DNA of 41,770 bases from Bacillota bacterium (GCA_023418475.1 JAEZZO010000046.1:1-41770); one strand, 5' to 3'; positions 27,952 through 35,809 are shown, numbered from the stretch's first letter. The notes: generated by a model not told the origin, from the sequence alone. Made by a program: numbers and translations.

Positions 27952-29043
27952 TTATGATTTACGTTTATGTCTATATTCAGTTGGTGTCATACCATAACGG
28001 TCATAGAATATTTTGTTAAAAAAATTACGGTTCGTATATCCGAGGGTTTCACATATTTCACCAATTTGCATATTTGTGTTCTTCAGTAGATTGGTTGATT
28101 CATTTAATAAAAACATTTTACTATATTCCATTAATGATTTACCGGTGTGTTTTTTAATAATTCGATTCATGTAATCACTATTATAATTTAATTCTTTTTC
28201 TAATTCCTGCCGGCTAATCTTCCTGTTATTTTTCTCCAAAAAAGAGGAAATCTGATACAATATCTCTTCTTCTTTTGATAGCTTTGCCTGATGTGATGCA
28301 ACAGAATGGTATGCTGGATCACTAATCATATCGATTAATCGGCAGAAATAACCTTTCATTAAATAGCTGCGTCCTGATTTCTTTTCGTGAATTTCTAATA
28401 TAATGGCATTTAATAAGGATAACAATTTATTGATATCAAAGGTTTCTTTCACTCTAAAGTCAATGTACTCCTTGGTAGTATAAAATGGGTTCTTCTGCTT
28501 TGGAGAGAACAAATGCCAAAAGATTGTGTCGTGTATGTAGGGCTTACCATTCTCATTGTACAAAATGTCTTCTTCCAGAACGGACCTGATATATTCTTCT
28601 TTAAACAAAAACAGGATTAACTCACAGTCACTGTTAACGATTTCCTTGTGGTGTATATGCCTGTTACACAAACAGCATTCACCCTCTTTATAAGTAATTA
28701 TCTCATTTTCAATCTGCAACTTAACTACCCCTGACAGAACAATTGTTAATTCATAAAAATCGTGGGAATGAAGGGGACGGTTGCTATTTTTATTTTCTTC
28801 ACTGTATTTGGTGTAGGTATCATTTCTTTTCGCTTCTGTAAATTCATAGGTAACTACCCTGTCCGTTATGATATGAAAGGCTTCATACAATATCATATAG
28901 GGCATTCCAATTTCCACAAATTCGGAAATACTGCTTCCCAAGTTATGAAAAGTAAGAAAAGATTTTTGTATACCAAGATTATTAAGCAAGTTATCCAGCA
29001 GAGGTTTCATCGAACTATTCTGTGGGTTCTGTATCTCATCCAT
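27952..29043 (-). CDS. AraC-family transcriptional regulator
   Basis: This probable regulator of the divergent GH120-like gene has an N-terminal region with a cupin-like sugar-sensing fold (the HSHDFYELTIVLSGV stretch and later HIHHKE) and a C-terminal double helix-turn-helix of about 100 residues. The second HTH contains the family signature ending IGEICETLGYTNRNFFNKIF...YGMTPTEYR. The start at 29043 (MDEIQNPQ, 363 residues) has AAGGAG nine bases upstream. An in-frame codon at 29097 has no such site. It is transcribed away from the hydrolase, and the two promoters overlap. The effector is unknown; xylose or a xylo-oligosaccharide is an inference from the neighbour. Confidence 0.9.
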   Translation of the reverse strand: MDEIQNPQNSSMKPLLDNLLNNLGIQKSFLTFHNLGSSISEFVEIGMPYMILYEAFHIITDRVVTYEFTEAKRNDTYTKYSEENKNSNRPLHSHDFYELTIVLSGVVKLQIENEIITYKEGECCLCNRHIHHKEIVNSDCELILFLFKEEYIRSVLEEDILYNENGKPYIHDTIFWHLFSPKQKNPFYTTKEYIDFRVKETFDINKLLSLLNAIILEIHEKKSGRSYLMKGYFCRLIDMISDPAYHSVASHQAKLSKEEEILYQISSFLEKNNRKISRQELEKELNYNSDYMNRIIKKHTGKSLMEYSKMFLLNESTNLLKNTNMQIGEICETLGYTNRNFFNKIFYDRYGMTPTEYRHKRKS

Positions 29044-29126
29044 TCGTTGCTGCTCCTTTTCGGGTCGAATAATATGTATAGTCTGTTTTGGACACAAAAG
29101 TAGTAATAATATTCTGTTTAGCGATA

Positions 29127-29174
29127 TTTCAAAAGTTGTACTTTGATTATATAATCAATTCGTAAGTGAAGCAA
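29127..29174. promoter_or_regulatory. Overlapping divergent promoters with a 16-bp palindrome
   Basis: TTGATTATATAATCAA at 29143-29158 is a perfect palindrome. It contains a TATAAT on each strand (plus 29150-29155, minus 29146-29151). Each has a poor -35 box at 17 bp: TTTCAA at 29127-29132 for the plus strand, and TTGCTT at 29169-29174 for the minus strand. Weak -35 boxes suggest activator dependence. RNA polymerase could not occupy both promoters at once. The hydrolase leader runs from about 29162 to 29287. The rest of the 244-bp gap shows nothing else. Confidence 0.55.
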
Positions 29175-29287
29175 GAGCATGTTTGTGTCAGAGAAAAATC
29201 TTGATGAACAGTAACAACAAATGAAAGATATTCGTTATTAGCAGTAAATCAGGAACATAAAACGCAGGCTTAGGAGGAATAAAAAAC

Positions 29288-31282
29288 ATGATAATTTATG
29301 TAAATGCGAATGCACCAAAAGAAGGAAACGGAAGTAAAGAAACACCATTTAAGCATATCAATGATGCAGCACAGGCAGCGAAACCCGGCGATGAGGTATT
29401 GGTGGCTCCTGGTATTTATCGTGAATATGTGGATCCTTTGAATGCAGGCACAGAGGATGCCCGTATTACATATCGCAGCGAGGTTTTACTGGGCGCGGTA
29501 ATTACTGGTGCAGAGGAAGTGACTTCCTGGGAAAATTATCAGGATAATGTATGGGTTTGCCGTATTGATAATGGTGTATTCGGCAGTTTTAACCCTTATA
29601 CCACTTTCATAGGCGGAGATTGGTTTTTTGCCCCGGTGGTAAGACATGCCGGAGCCGTATATTTAAATGACCGTCAGTTATATGAGACAGAGACACTTGA
29701 GGAATGTATTAAGGCTGAAGTTTATGCTCCTTCCTGGGAACCGGAATATTCGGTTTATAAGTGGTTCACCGAGCAGGATGGGAATCAGACCGTGATCTAC
29801 GCAAATTTCCAGGGCAAGGATCCAAATAAAGAAAATGTTGAGATTAATGTCCGCCGTAATTGTTTTATGCCGTCAAAAACAGGTGTGTCCTATATTACTT
29901 TTAGCGGATTTAACGTAAATAAGGCTGCAACCACATGGGCTCCGCCGGCAGCTTACCAGGATGGTATGATCGGGCCTCATTGGTCAAAAGGATGGATTAT
30001 CGAAGACTGCGATATCAGTAACAGTAAATGCTCCGGTATTTCCCTTGGAAAATATCTAGATCCTGAAAATGACCACTATTTCACTACCAAGCATGTAAAG
30101 AGTCCGACTCAGATGGAGCGCGATGCTGTCTGCCGCGGTCAATATCATGGATGGGTAAAAGAAAAAGTCGGAAGTCATATTGTCCGCAGATGTCATATTC
30201 ATCATTGTGAACAGACCGGTATTGTAGGACGTATGGGTTGCGTATTCAGTATTATCGAAGATAACCACATTCACCATATTAACAATATGCAGCAGTTAGG
30301 GGGAGCTGAAATCGCAGGAATTAAGCTTCATGCTGCAATCGATGTTGTTTTCCGCAGAAATCATATTCATCATTCTACTATGGGTATTTGGTGTGACTGG
30401 CAGGCACAGGGCACTCGAATTACTCAGAATTTACTGCATGACAATACCTTGCCGCAAAATACACCTGTGGCCAGAGGCGCAATGATGAGCCAGGATATTT
30501 TTGTCGAAGTAGGACATGGGCCGATTGTTATTGATAATAATATTTTGTTATCAAAGGTATCGCTAAGAATTGCTACACAGGGAGTTGCACTTGTACATAA
30601 TCTTCTCCTCGGTTCTTTCACTGCTGTCGGTGGCGGTACCGATATGGAAGTGAACGGAAAGAACCAGCCAAGATATACACCATATCATATTCATCACAGA
30701 ACAGAAGTGGCAGGATTTATGAGTATTCTTCATGGAGACAACCGTATTTATAACAACATTTTCGTTCAGAACTGGCCGGTGAATGAGGATGAATATACGG
30801 GATTTCCGGAGAAAGATAATCAGGAAGTTGGAACCGCTGTATTCGATGAATATCCGACCTATGAAGAATGGATCAAGAACTTCGAATTAGATAAACCTGC
30901 TGATATGATAAAATTACAGGATTATCATTTTTCACATCTTCCGGTATGGGTGGATGGCAATGTATATTTTAACGGCGCAAAAGCTTATAAAAATGAAAAA
31001 AATAACCTCATTGATGAGCAGAATAAAGTGACTGTAGAATTAGTTGATCAAAACGGAGCCTTAAACCTTAAAACCAATCTCTATGATTTGCTTGGTGGAT
31101 TGAAGGATGAAATTATAACCAGTGATATTTTAGGATATGCATTTGAACCGGAACAACGTTATGAAAACACAGATGGATCTTCTATTATTTTCAACAGCGA
31201 TTATTTAGGAGAGCATCGTGGAGTTTCAACAATTCCAGGACCCTTTGCCACGGAAAAATCAGCGCAAAATCTGCTCTGGTAA
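29288..31282 (+). CDS. GH120-like beta-xylosidase (right-handed parallel beta-helix)
   Basis: This 664-residue protein is a probable intracellular exo-acting xylo-oligosaccharide hydrolase. It begins VNANAPKEGNGSKETPF, the usual start of a beta-helix (DUF1565-like) enzyme, and has no signal peptide. Long segments agree with my memory of Thermoanaerobacterium XylC, the GH120 type enzyme, notably INVRRNCF, ATTWAPPAA, WSKGWIIEDC and AGIKLHAAIDV. The family catalytic pair should be Asp370 (in CDWQAQGTR) and Glu407 (in DIFVEVGHGP). A strong AGGAGG site precedes the ATG and a terminator follows. It is the only plus-strand gene here and is divergent from an AraC regulator. No transporter or second hydrolase is adjacent. 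Other beta-helix glycosidases are the alternative. Confidence 0.82.
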   Translation: MIIYVNANAPKEGNGSKETPFKHINDAAQAAKPGDEVLVAPGIYREYVDPLNAGTEDARITYRSEVLLGAVITGAEEVTSWENYQDNVWVCRIDNGVFGSFNPYTTFIGGDWFFAPVVRHAGAVYLNDRQLYETETLEECIKAEVYAPSWEPEYSVYKWFTEQDGNQTVIYANFQGKDPNKENVEINVRRNCFMPSKTGVSYITFSGFNVNKAATTWAPPAAYQDGMIGPHWSKGWIIEDCDISNSKCSGISLGKYLDPENDHYFTTKHVKSPTQMERDAVCRGQYHGWVKEKVGSHIVRRCHIHHCEQTGIVGRMGCVFSIIEDNHIHHINNMQQLGGAEIAGIKLHAAIDVVFRRNHIHHSTMGIWCDWQAQGTRITQNLLHDNTLPQNTPVARGAMMSQDIFVEVGHGPIVIDNNILLSKVSLRIATQGVALVHNLLLGSFTAVGGGTDMEVNGKNQPRYTPYHIHHRTEVAGFMSILHGDNRIYNNIFVQNWPVNEDEYTGFPEKDNQEVGTAVFDEYPTYEEWIKNFELDKPADMIKLQDYHFSHLPVWVDGNVYFNGAKAYKNEKNNLIDEQNKVTVELVDQNGALNLKTNLYDLLGGLKDEIITSDILGYAFEPEQRYENTDGSSIIFNSDYLGEHRGVSTIPGPFATEKSAQNLLW

Positions 31283-31300
31283 TAGGGAATAGGTCATAAT

Positions 31301-31330
31301 AAAGCCCCCAGTTTTGGACTGGGGGTTTTT
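31301..31330 (+). terminator. Rho-independent terminator after the GH120-like gene
   Basis: CCCCCAGT (31305-31312) pairs perfectly with ACTGGGGG (31318-31325) around a 5-base loop, followed by TTTTT. Three upstream A residues extend the stem. On the other strand CTTTATT follows, so it may also stop transcripts from the ATPase operon. Confidence 0.88.
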
Positions 31331-31366
31331 CTTTCTGCTTCGAAACATTGTCCCGTAAGCAATGGT

Positions 31367-31549
31367 TTAAATGGTTTTGAATGTTACTTTTGTCCTTCTA
31401 TTATGATACCTAGTACCTTCCCCAATTCCTATTTCAAGAATTTCTCCATATGCATATTTCAACATGGCAGCACGTCTTCTTCTAATAGATTTCTTCCCAA
31501 TATTCCAATACATGAGCTTTGGAAAAATGATATCCTGATAGTACCCCAT
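31367..31549 (-). pseudogene. Truncated class I SAM-dependent methyltransferase (N-terminal remnant)
   Basis: The first ~45 of 60 codons look like the start of a small class I methyltransferase of the kind beginning xxYYDxxIFPKLxx...: a basic segment (KKSIRRRRAAML) followed by the SAM motif I EILEIGIGEGT. The rest of the Rossmann fold (~150 residues) is missing and the tail RYHNRRTKVTFKTI is out of character. It begins four bases after the ATPase stop codon, so it was probably the second gene of that operon before truncation. The region beyond the break is the GH120-side terminator. A functional 60-residue protein is unlikely. Confidence 0.7.
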
Positions 31550-31553
31550 AAGC

Positions 31554-34076
31554 TTATTCTCTGCGCAACCTTTTGAAAAGCTTTACAAGCTCATACCAGA
31601 ATACCGCTGCCACGGCAATACCTACGGCTTTTAAAAGCAGCAGAAATGACAACGGTGCAAGCTTTAGCAATGTGTTAACCGGAGAATAAAGGATGATACA
31701 AAGCATTGCAAGCGTGCCGATATTTACGGCCCACATTACTCTATCCTTAACAAGCCGTGTTATGGATTTGAATGCAAAATCATAGTCCGAACTATTAACC
31801 TGAACAAGGAACAGATTTGATATCATGATAATGGACAGTCCCATGGCACGGGCTACCGAAGCATTATCCGTATTCCCGTTCAGTGTAATAAAGTAAGTGC
31901 CAAAGGAAGCAGCAAAAATAATAAGTCCTTGGATAATACTCTTTGCAAATAATTTGGGATTTAAAAGCTTTTCTTTTGGACTTCGCGGTTTACGATCCAT
32001 AATATTCGTTTCAGCAGGCTGACGCTCCAGCACAACAGAGCAGGTGGGATCAATGATTAATTCCAGTAACACAACATGCAGCGGTAACAGTAAAATTGCT
32101 GCTGGTGTAATACCGAGCATTGGTGCTAATAGGGATGAAAATGCAATCGGAATATGAATTGTGAAAACGTATCCAACTGCCTTACGGATATTATCATAAA
32201 TTCTTCTGCCATCTTTCACGGTATCAACAATGGTAGTGAAATTATCATCCATTAGAATTAAATCTGCCGCCTCTCTTGACACTTCACTGCCGCGCTTGCC
32301 CATTGCAATACCAATATCCGCATATCTAAGTGCCGGAGCATCATTTACACCGTCACCGGTCATCGCAACGATTTCACCATTTTCCTTAAATGCTTTCACA
32401 ATACGCATCTTATGTTCAGGAACAACACGCGAGAAAATGCTTACCTCCTTAACCTTTTCACGAAGCTCTTCGTCACTCATTTTATTTAACATATCTCCTG
32501 TTATGATACGATCACTGTGCGGCATACCTATCTTCTTCGCAATGGAGGATGCAGTGATACCATTGTCCCCTGTAATCATAACGACACGGATACTCGCTTT
32601 GTTGCAGACAGCAATATCATTCTTAACACTTTCTCTCGGAGGATCGGCCAGACCGATCAGTCCCAGCAGTGTAAGCGAACAATCTGTGATTTTTTCCGGA
32701 ATATCAGTCTCGGTTTGCGGCCTCATTGCAGCCACCGCTATGACACGCAGTCCTTCTTTTGACATTTCAGTAATTTTTTGTTCCGTAAGTATCCTGTCCT
32801 TATCGGGCAGATTACAGACAGTTAATATTCGCTCCGGAGATCCTTTGGCAGCAACTATGATCTCCTCATTTCTGCGCCATACATGACCCATCATTTTTAA
32901 TTCATTTGTAAAGGCATATTCGGTAATAAGTTCTCCGTGAAATAAATGCTCTTTCGAAATTCCGAGTTTATCACAATAATTCAGCATTGCTTTTTCCATG
33001 GGATCATAAGCATCTGTCTCACAGCCAAGTCCCATCGTTTCGATAAGCGGATGCGTATCCTCCTCCAATGACCAGATATTTTGCACTGTCATTTGATTCA
33101 TGGTTATTGTACCAGTCTTATCAACGCACAATACAGAAACTGCTCCTAATGTTTCAACCGATGGCAGCTTCCGGACTAGAGACCGCTTCTTTGCTAAACG
33201 CCAAGCTCCCATAGATAGAAATACCGTTAGTATAACAGGAAATTCTTCAGGTATCATAGCCATAGCTAGTGTAATACCGGAAAGAATGCTTTCAATAATT
33301 CTGTCCTTCAACATATGATCCGGAATATTAAAATAAGTAAACACTCCGACAAGTGCAAATAGTACCGCAGCAATACCAGCGCAAACCTTGACCAGACTGC
33401 CTGTTTGTTTCTGAAGAGGGGTATCTTCATTCGGTGCCGAAGCTACATCTGCTCCAATCTTACCATATTCACTTGCTGCACCTATTTTATCCACCAGTAC
33501 AGCTGCTGTTCCTTGCGTTACTAATGTTCCTGCATAGCAATAATCTTTACGCCAATACTCCTTTGAAGGCTCTGTATTGTCTTTACCTGTCTTCCAGACA
33601 CCCTCTGCTTCACCCGTTAGAGAAGATTCATCTACACATAGGTCATTGCATTTCATTACAAATCCATCTGCAGGAATTTTCACGCCCTCATAAATCATCA
33701 TCAGATCACCGGGTACAAGGTCGCAGCTTGCAATCTCGGTTTCTCTTCCATCCCGAATTACCGTTACATGCGGTGCAGATAAATCCTTTAAGGCATTTAA
33801 TGTTTTATCTGTTTTCCATTCCTGGATTACATCAATGCTGATAATACCAATCACAAAGATCAGCATGATTGCTCCATCCCTTGGCTCACCAAGGATAAAA
33901 TAAATAACTGCAGCAACAAGCAACAATAAAAACATAGGCTCACAAACGATATGAAAAATCTTCTTCAGAAAGCTCTCTTTCGTTGGTGGTGTTAATTCGT
34001 TTTTACCATATCTGTCCTGCAGTTTTTTTGCTTCGGCGGAGCTAAGTCCAGCCATGTTTTGTTTGTAATCTGTCAT
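31554..34076 (-). CDS. P-type (P2-like) cation-transporting ATPase
   Basis: This 840-residue integral membrane pump is probably for divalent-cation export. It has the actuator-domain TGE loop (SSLTGEAEG, about 152-160), the M4 motif IPEEFP (275-280), the phosphorylation site D319-KTGT, the hinge TGDGVNDAPAL, and an M6 region LELIIDPTCS. PEEFP and IIDPT differ from the PEGLP/TDGLP of SERCA-like Ca2+ pumps, so the ion is not certain. The N-terminus has no heavy-metal-binding domain and no CPC motif, so it is not a P1B pump. A GGAGG site precedes the ATG. Its leader resembles a NiCo riboswitch, which points to Co2+, Ni2+ or Fe2+ as inducer and likely cargo. Confidence 0.93.
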   Translation of the reverse strand: MTDYKQNMAGLSSAEAKKLQDRYGKNELTPPTKESFLKKIFHIVCEPMFLLLLVAAVIYFILGEPRDGAIMLIFVIGIISIDVIQEWKTDKTLNALKDLSAPHVTVIRDGRETEIASCDLVPGDLMMIYEGVKIPADGFVMKCNDLCVDESSLTGEAEGVWKTGKDNTEPSKEYWRKDYCYAGTLVTQGTAAVLVDKIGAASEYGKIGADVASAPNEDTPLQKQTGSLVKVCAGIAAVLFALVGVFTYFNIPDHMLKDRIIESILSGITLAMAMIPEEFPVILTVFLSMGAWRLAKKRSLVRKLPSVETLGAVSVLCVDKTGTITMNQMTVQNIWSLEEDTHPLIETMGLGCETDAYDPMEKAMLNYCDKLGISKEHLFHGELITEYAFTNELKMMGHVWRRNEEIIVAAKGSPERILTVCNLPDKDRILTEQKITEMSKEGLRVIAVAAMRPQTETDIPEKITDCSLTLLGLIGLADPPRESVKNDIAVCNKASIRVVMITGDNGITASSIAKKIGMPHSDRIITGDMLNKMSDEELREKVKEVSIFSRVVPEHKMRIVKAFKENGEIVAMTGDGVNDAPALRYADIGIAMGKRGSEVSREAADLILMDDNFTTIVDTVKDGRRIYDNIRKAVGYVFTIHIPIAFSSLLAPMLGITPAAILLLPLHVVLLELIIDPTCSVVLERQPAETNIMDRKPRSPKEKLLNPKLFAKSIIQGLIIFAASFGTYFITLNGNTDNASVARAMGLSIIMISNLFLVQVNSSDYDFAFKSITRLVKDRVMWAVNIGTLAMLCIILYSPVNTLLKLAPLSFLLLLKAVGIAVAAVFWYELVKLFKRLRRE

Positions 34077-34159
34077 AAAAGTTACCTCCGTTTAGCCTTT
34101 CTGGCATTCGTTTGATAGCTCTATGGCACTCCATTCAAGTCATTTGTCCCTTTCGGTAT

Positions 34160-34204
34160 AAAAAAAACACACCTATGGAACATACTACTGTCCCACAGAT
34201 GTGT
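34160..34204 (-). terminator. Conditional terminator in the ATPase leader
   Basis: The minus strand 34204-34189 and 34182-34167 form an uninterrupted 16-bp stem (including G-U pairs) with loop GTAGTA and eight T residues (34167-34160). The 5' arm is shared with helices P4 and P1 of the aptamer, so the two structures exclude each other. Confidence 0.85.
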
Positions 34205-34283
34205 ATCATATCACATTCTGCTGCCACACCGGGTGGCCCAGCCCCATGACCTTACGATACATAAGGTTCATCGCCTGCTCAGT
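34187..34283 (-). ncRNA. NiCo (czcD-type) metal riboswitch aptamer, probable
   Basis: Read on the minus strand, a four-helix junction can be drawn. P1 pairs ACTG (34283-34280) with CAGT (34190-34187). P2 is ATGA-ACCTTA with TAAGGT-CAT (34272-34247). P3 is GCTG...GGCAGC (34242-34219). P4 is CAGAATGTG with CACATCTG (34220-34212 / 34203-34196). The joining segments ACTGAGCAGGCGATGA, CATGGGGCTGGGC and CATCTGTGGGACAGT match my memory of the NiCo riboswitch, reported for Ni2+/Co2+ and later Fe2+. P4/P1 compete with the terminator, so ligand binding should turn the ATPase on. The helices and the competition are seen; the class assignment is from memory. Confidence 0.75.
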
Positions 34284-34343
34284 TTGTACTGTTGATCTCG
34301 CATTTCATGTCAGAAATGTAATGCAGCGCAAAGAGTTGAAATC

Positions 34344-34372
34344 ATTATAGCACAATATTCCAGAATTGTAAA
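34344..34372 (-). promoter_or_regulatory. Strong promoter of the riboswitch-ATPase transcript
   Basis: The -35 TTTACA (34367-34372) and -10 TATAAT (34344-34349) are 17 bp apart, with TGC before the -10 (extended). Transcription should start near 34337. A 6-bp hairpin (CATTTC/GAAATG, 34318-34301) lies between the start and the aptamer. Confidence 0.8.
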
Positions 34373-34380
34373 GGAGAAAT

Positions 34381-34568
34381 GCAATATAATTAAACGAGCA
34401 GGAATACCAACCCAAGATACTTACTGTTCATTAATCATCTATAGTTAGAGCGAAACATCCCATAAGTTTTCCTAGCGGAGTACATGTATAAATCGGTTCA
34501 TAGGCTCTTCTCTTAAGAGTCTTATATGCCGCTACCAATTACTGCTAAGCGGAGACGCAAGTTATATC
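34381..34568. other. Spacer with no recognised gene
   Basis: No convincing open frame. A 10-bp palindrome (CTCTTAAGAG, 34510-34519) and a small hairpin (CCGCT at 34529, AGCGG at 34548) are present without a T-run. I recognise nothing else here. It would be the original 3' flank of the M23 gene before insertion of the element at 34569-34742. Confidence 0.3.
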
Positions 34569-34742
34569 TATCATATAATTCGGGCGTCAAAAGCCTAAAA
34601 TATATTTACCTGATGGATATGGGTGTATATATTCATATGGCGCAGATCGGGCATGCCATGATTGCCTGTATTTGGTAATCTCGGAATGTTAAAGGCAAGT
34701 ACATAACCTACATTAGGCTTTTGACGCTCGAATCATCATATA
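34569..34742. mobile_element. MITE-like non-autonomous element with target-site duplication
   Basis: The 21-bp terminal inverted repeats ATTCGGGCGTCAAAAGCCTAA (34578-34598) and its complement at 34713-34733 differ at one position. They bound a 156-bp non-coding element. Directly outside are TATCATATA (34569-34577) and CATCATATA (34734-34742), an 8-of-9 target duplication. The right copy contains the stop codon of the M23 gene (34736-34738). No transposase and no second copy are in the window. The repeats and duplication are seen directly; mobility is inferred. Confidence 0.72.
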
Positions 34743-35809
34743 TCTGTATGTACAATGATATTATCCTCTGTAATGCGGTCTATAGGATTTCCGATAACAT
34801 CCTTTATATTGATAAAGGAACAAGGGAGACCACGTCCTTTTAGAATATTCGGTTTATCCATCAGCTGAAAATGCAGATGCGGGCAATTGGAAAGACCTGT
34901 ATGTCCCACTTTACCGATCATCTGACCTTGTTTAACCCAATCTCCTTTTTTTACAGTTAGGCTATCCTTGATCATATGTCCATAAAACGAACTTTCTCCG
35001 TTTGCATGTTGCAGAATGACATAGTTGCCAAATTGAGCAGCCAATCCATATTGTTTGAAATACGGTGCTCTTTCTTCCCATACCCATGAAGTCGTAATCG
35101 GTATGTCACAATAACAATCCATAACTTCACCATCTGCAATTGCAAGGATATCTTTTCCATAAATAATATAATCTTCTTTTTTCATGTTTTCCTGAAAGGA
35201 AAGTTTTAACTCACTATTATATTGAGCCATATCAATGGCAAACTCCATCGAATAGTGCTGTCTGTGATCTAATAAACAATTGTAATTACCACAGATTGAG
35301 AAAGATCCTTTCAGCGGAAATATATATTCATTCTTATTCTTATAATTCTTTAATGGTATAGCCAGTTGCTGCTTATGCTCTTTTCCATCCATTTCATAAA
35401 TAACACATATCGCAAGCAAATCAATTCTTTCTTGATAAACTACTACAAAATATTCATTAAACAATCCTGTTTCCTGGTATGGCATCAGGGTAGTACTACT
35501 ACTGATAGCTTTCGGATTCCAGAAGCCTTCTTCTCCTAAAAACAGCTGGGCACCAAAGCCTTCTCCCAACCACGTGCACTCCTTTGCAAATCTTTCAATT
35601 GCATAACCTAGTGCTTTCTCACAATAGGATATTTGCTTTACAAAAGTATTAGCCGCATATAATTCCAGATTGACATGCTTTAAAAGCAGCGGCTGATCTG
35701 TATCATTATTTATCTTTAATCCATGAAGCAAAAAATTCGATTCTACTTTTCCGTGTGCCTCATATGACATATTAATTATATAATCCCCGGGTATACATTT
35801 TAGTTCCAT
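34736..35809 (-). CDS. M23-family metallopeptidase with a novel N-terminal domain
   Basis: The C-terminal half is a LytM/M23 endopeptidase-like fold. The metal ligands are likely the His and Asp of QHYSMEFAID (about 185 and 193) and the HLHFQL pair near 311-313. The conserved FGNYVILQHANGESSFYGHM and GQMIGKVGHTG strands are present. The first ~170 residues form a domain I do not recognise. There is no signal peptide or membrane helix, which is odd for a peptidoglycan hydrolase and suggests a cytoplasmic role, non-classical export, or a pseudo-enzyme. The start at 35809 (MELKCIP, 357 residues) has GGAG six bases upstream; the ATG at 35821 does not. Its stop codon lies inside the target duplication of the MITE-like element. 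Confidence 0.85.
   Translation of the reverse strand: MELKCIPGDYIINMSYEAHGKVESNFLLHGLKINNDTDQPLLLKHVNLELYAANTFVKQISYCEKALGYAIERFAKECTWLGEGFGAQLFLGEEGFWNPKAISSSTTLMPYQETGLFNEYFVVVYQERIDLLAICVIYEMDGKEHKQQLAIPLKNYKNKNEYIFPLKGSFSICGNYNCLLDHRQHYSMEFAIDMAQYNSELKLSFQENMKKEDYIIYGKDILAIADGEVMDCYCDIPITTSWVWEERAPYFKQYGLAAQFGNYVILQHANGESSFYGHMIKDSLTVKKGDWVKQGQMIGKVGHTGLSNCPHLHFQLMDKPNILKGRGLPCSFINIKDVIGNPIDRITEDNIIVHTDI

Noticed and set aside
32230..32886. Plus-strand open frame of 218 codons
   Set aside because: It mirrors the nucleotide-binding domain of the P-type ATPase; long antisense frames are common opposite such genes. No start signal.
34160..34340. T-box, M-box or Mn2+ (yybP-ykoY) riboswitch in the ATPase leader
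   Set aside because: The T-box GGGUGGNACCGCG, the M-box core and the yybP-ykoY GGGGAGUAG motif are all absent, whereas the NiCo-like blocks and junction fit.
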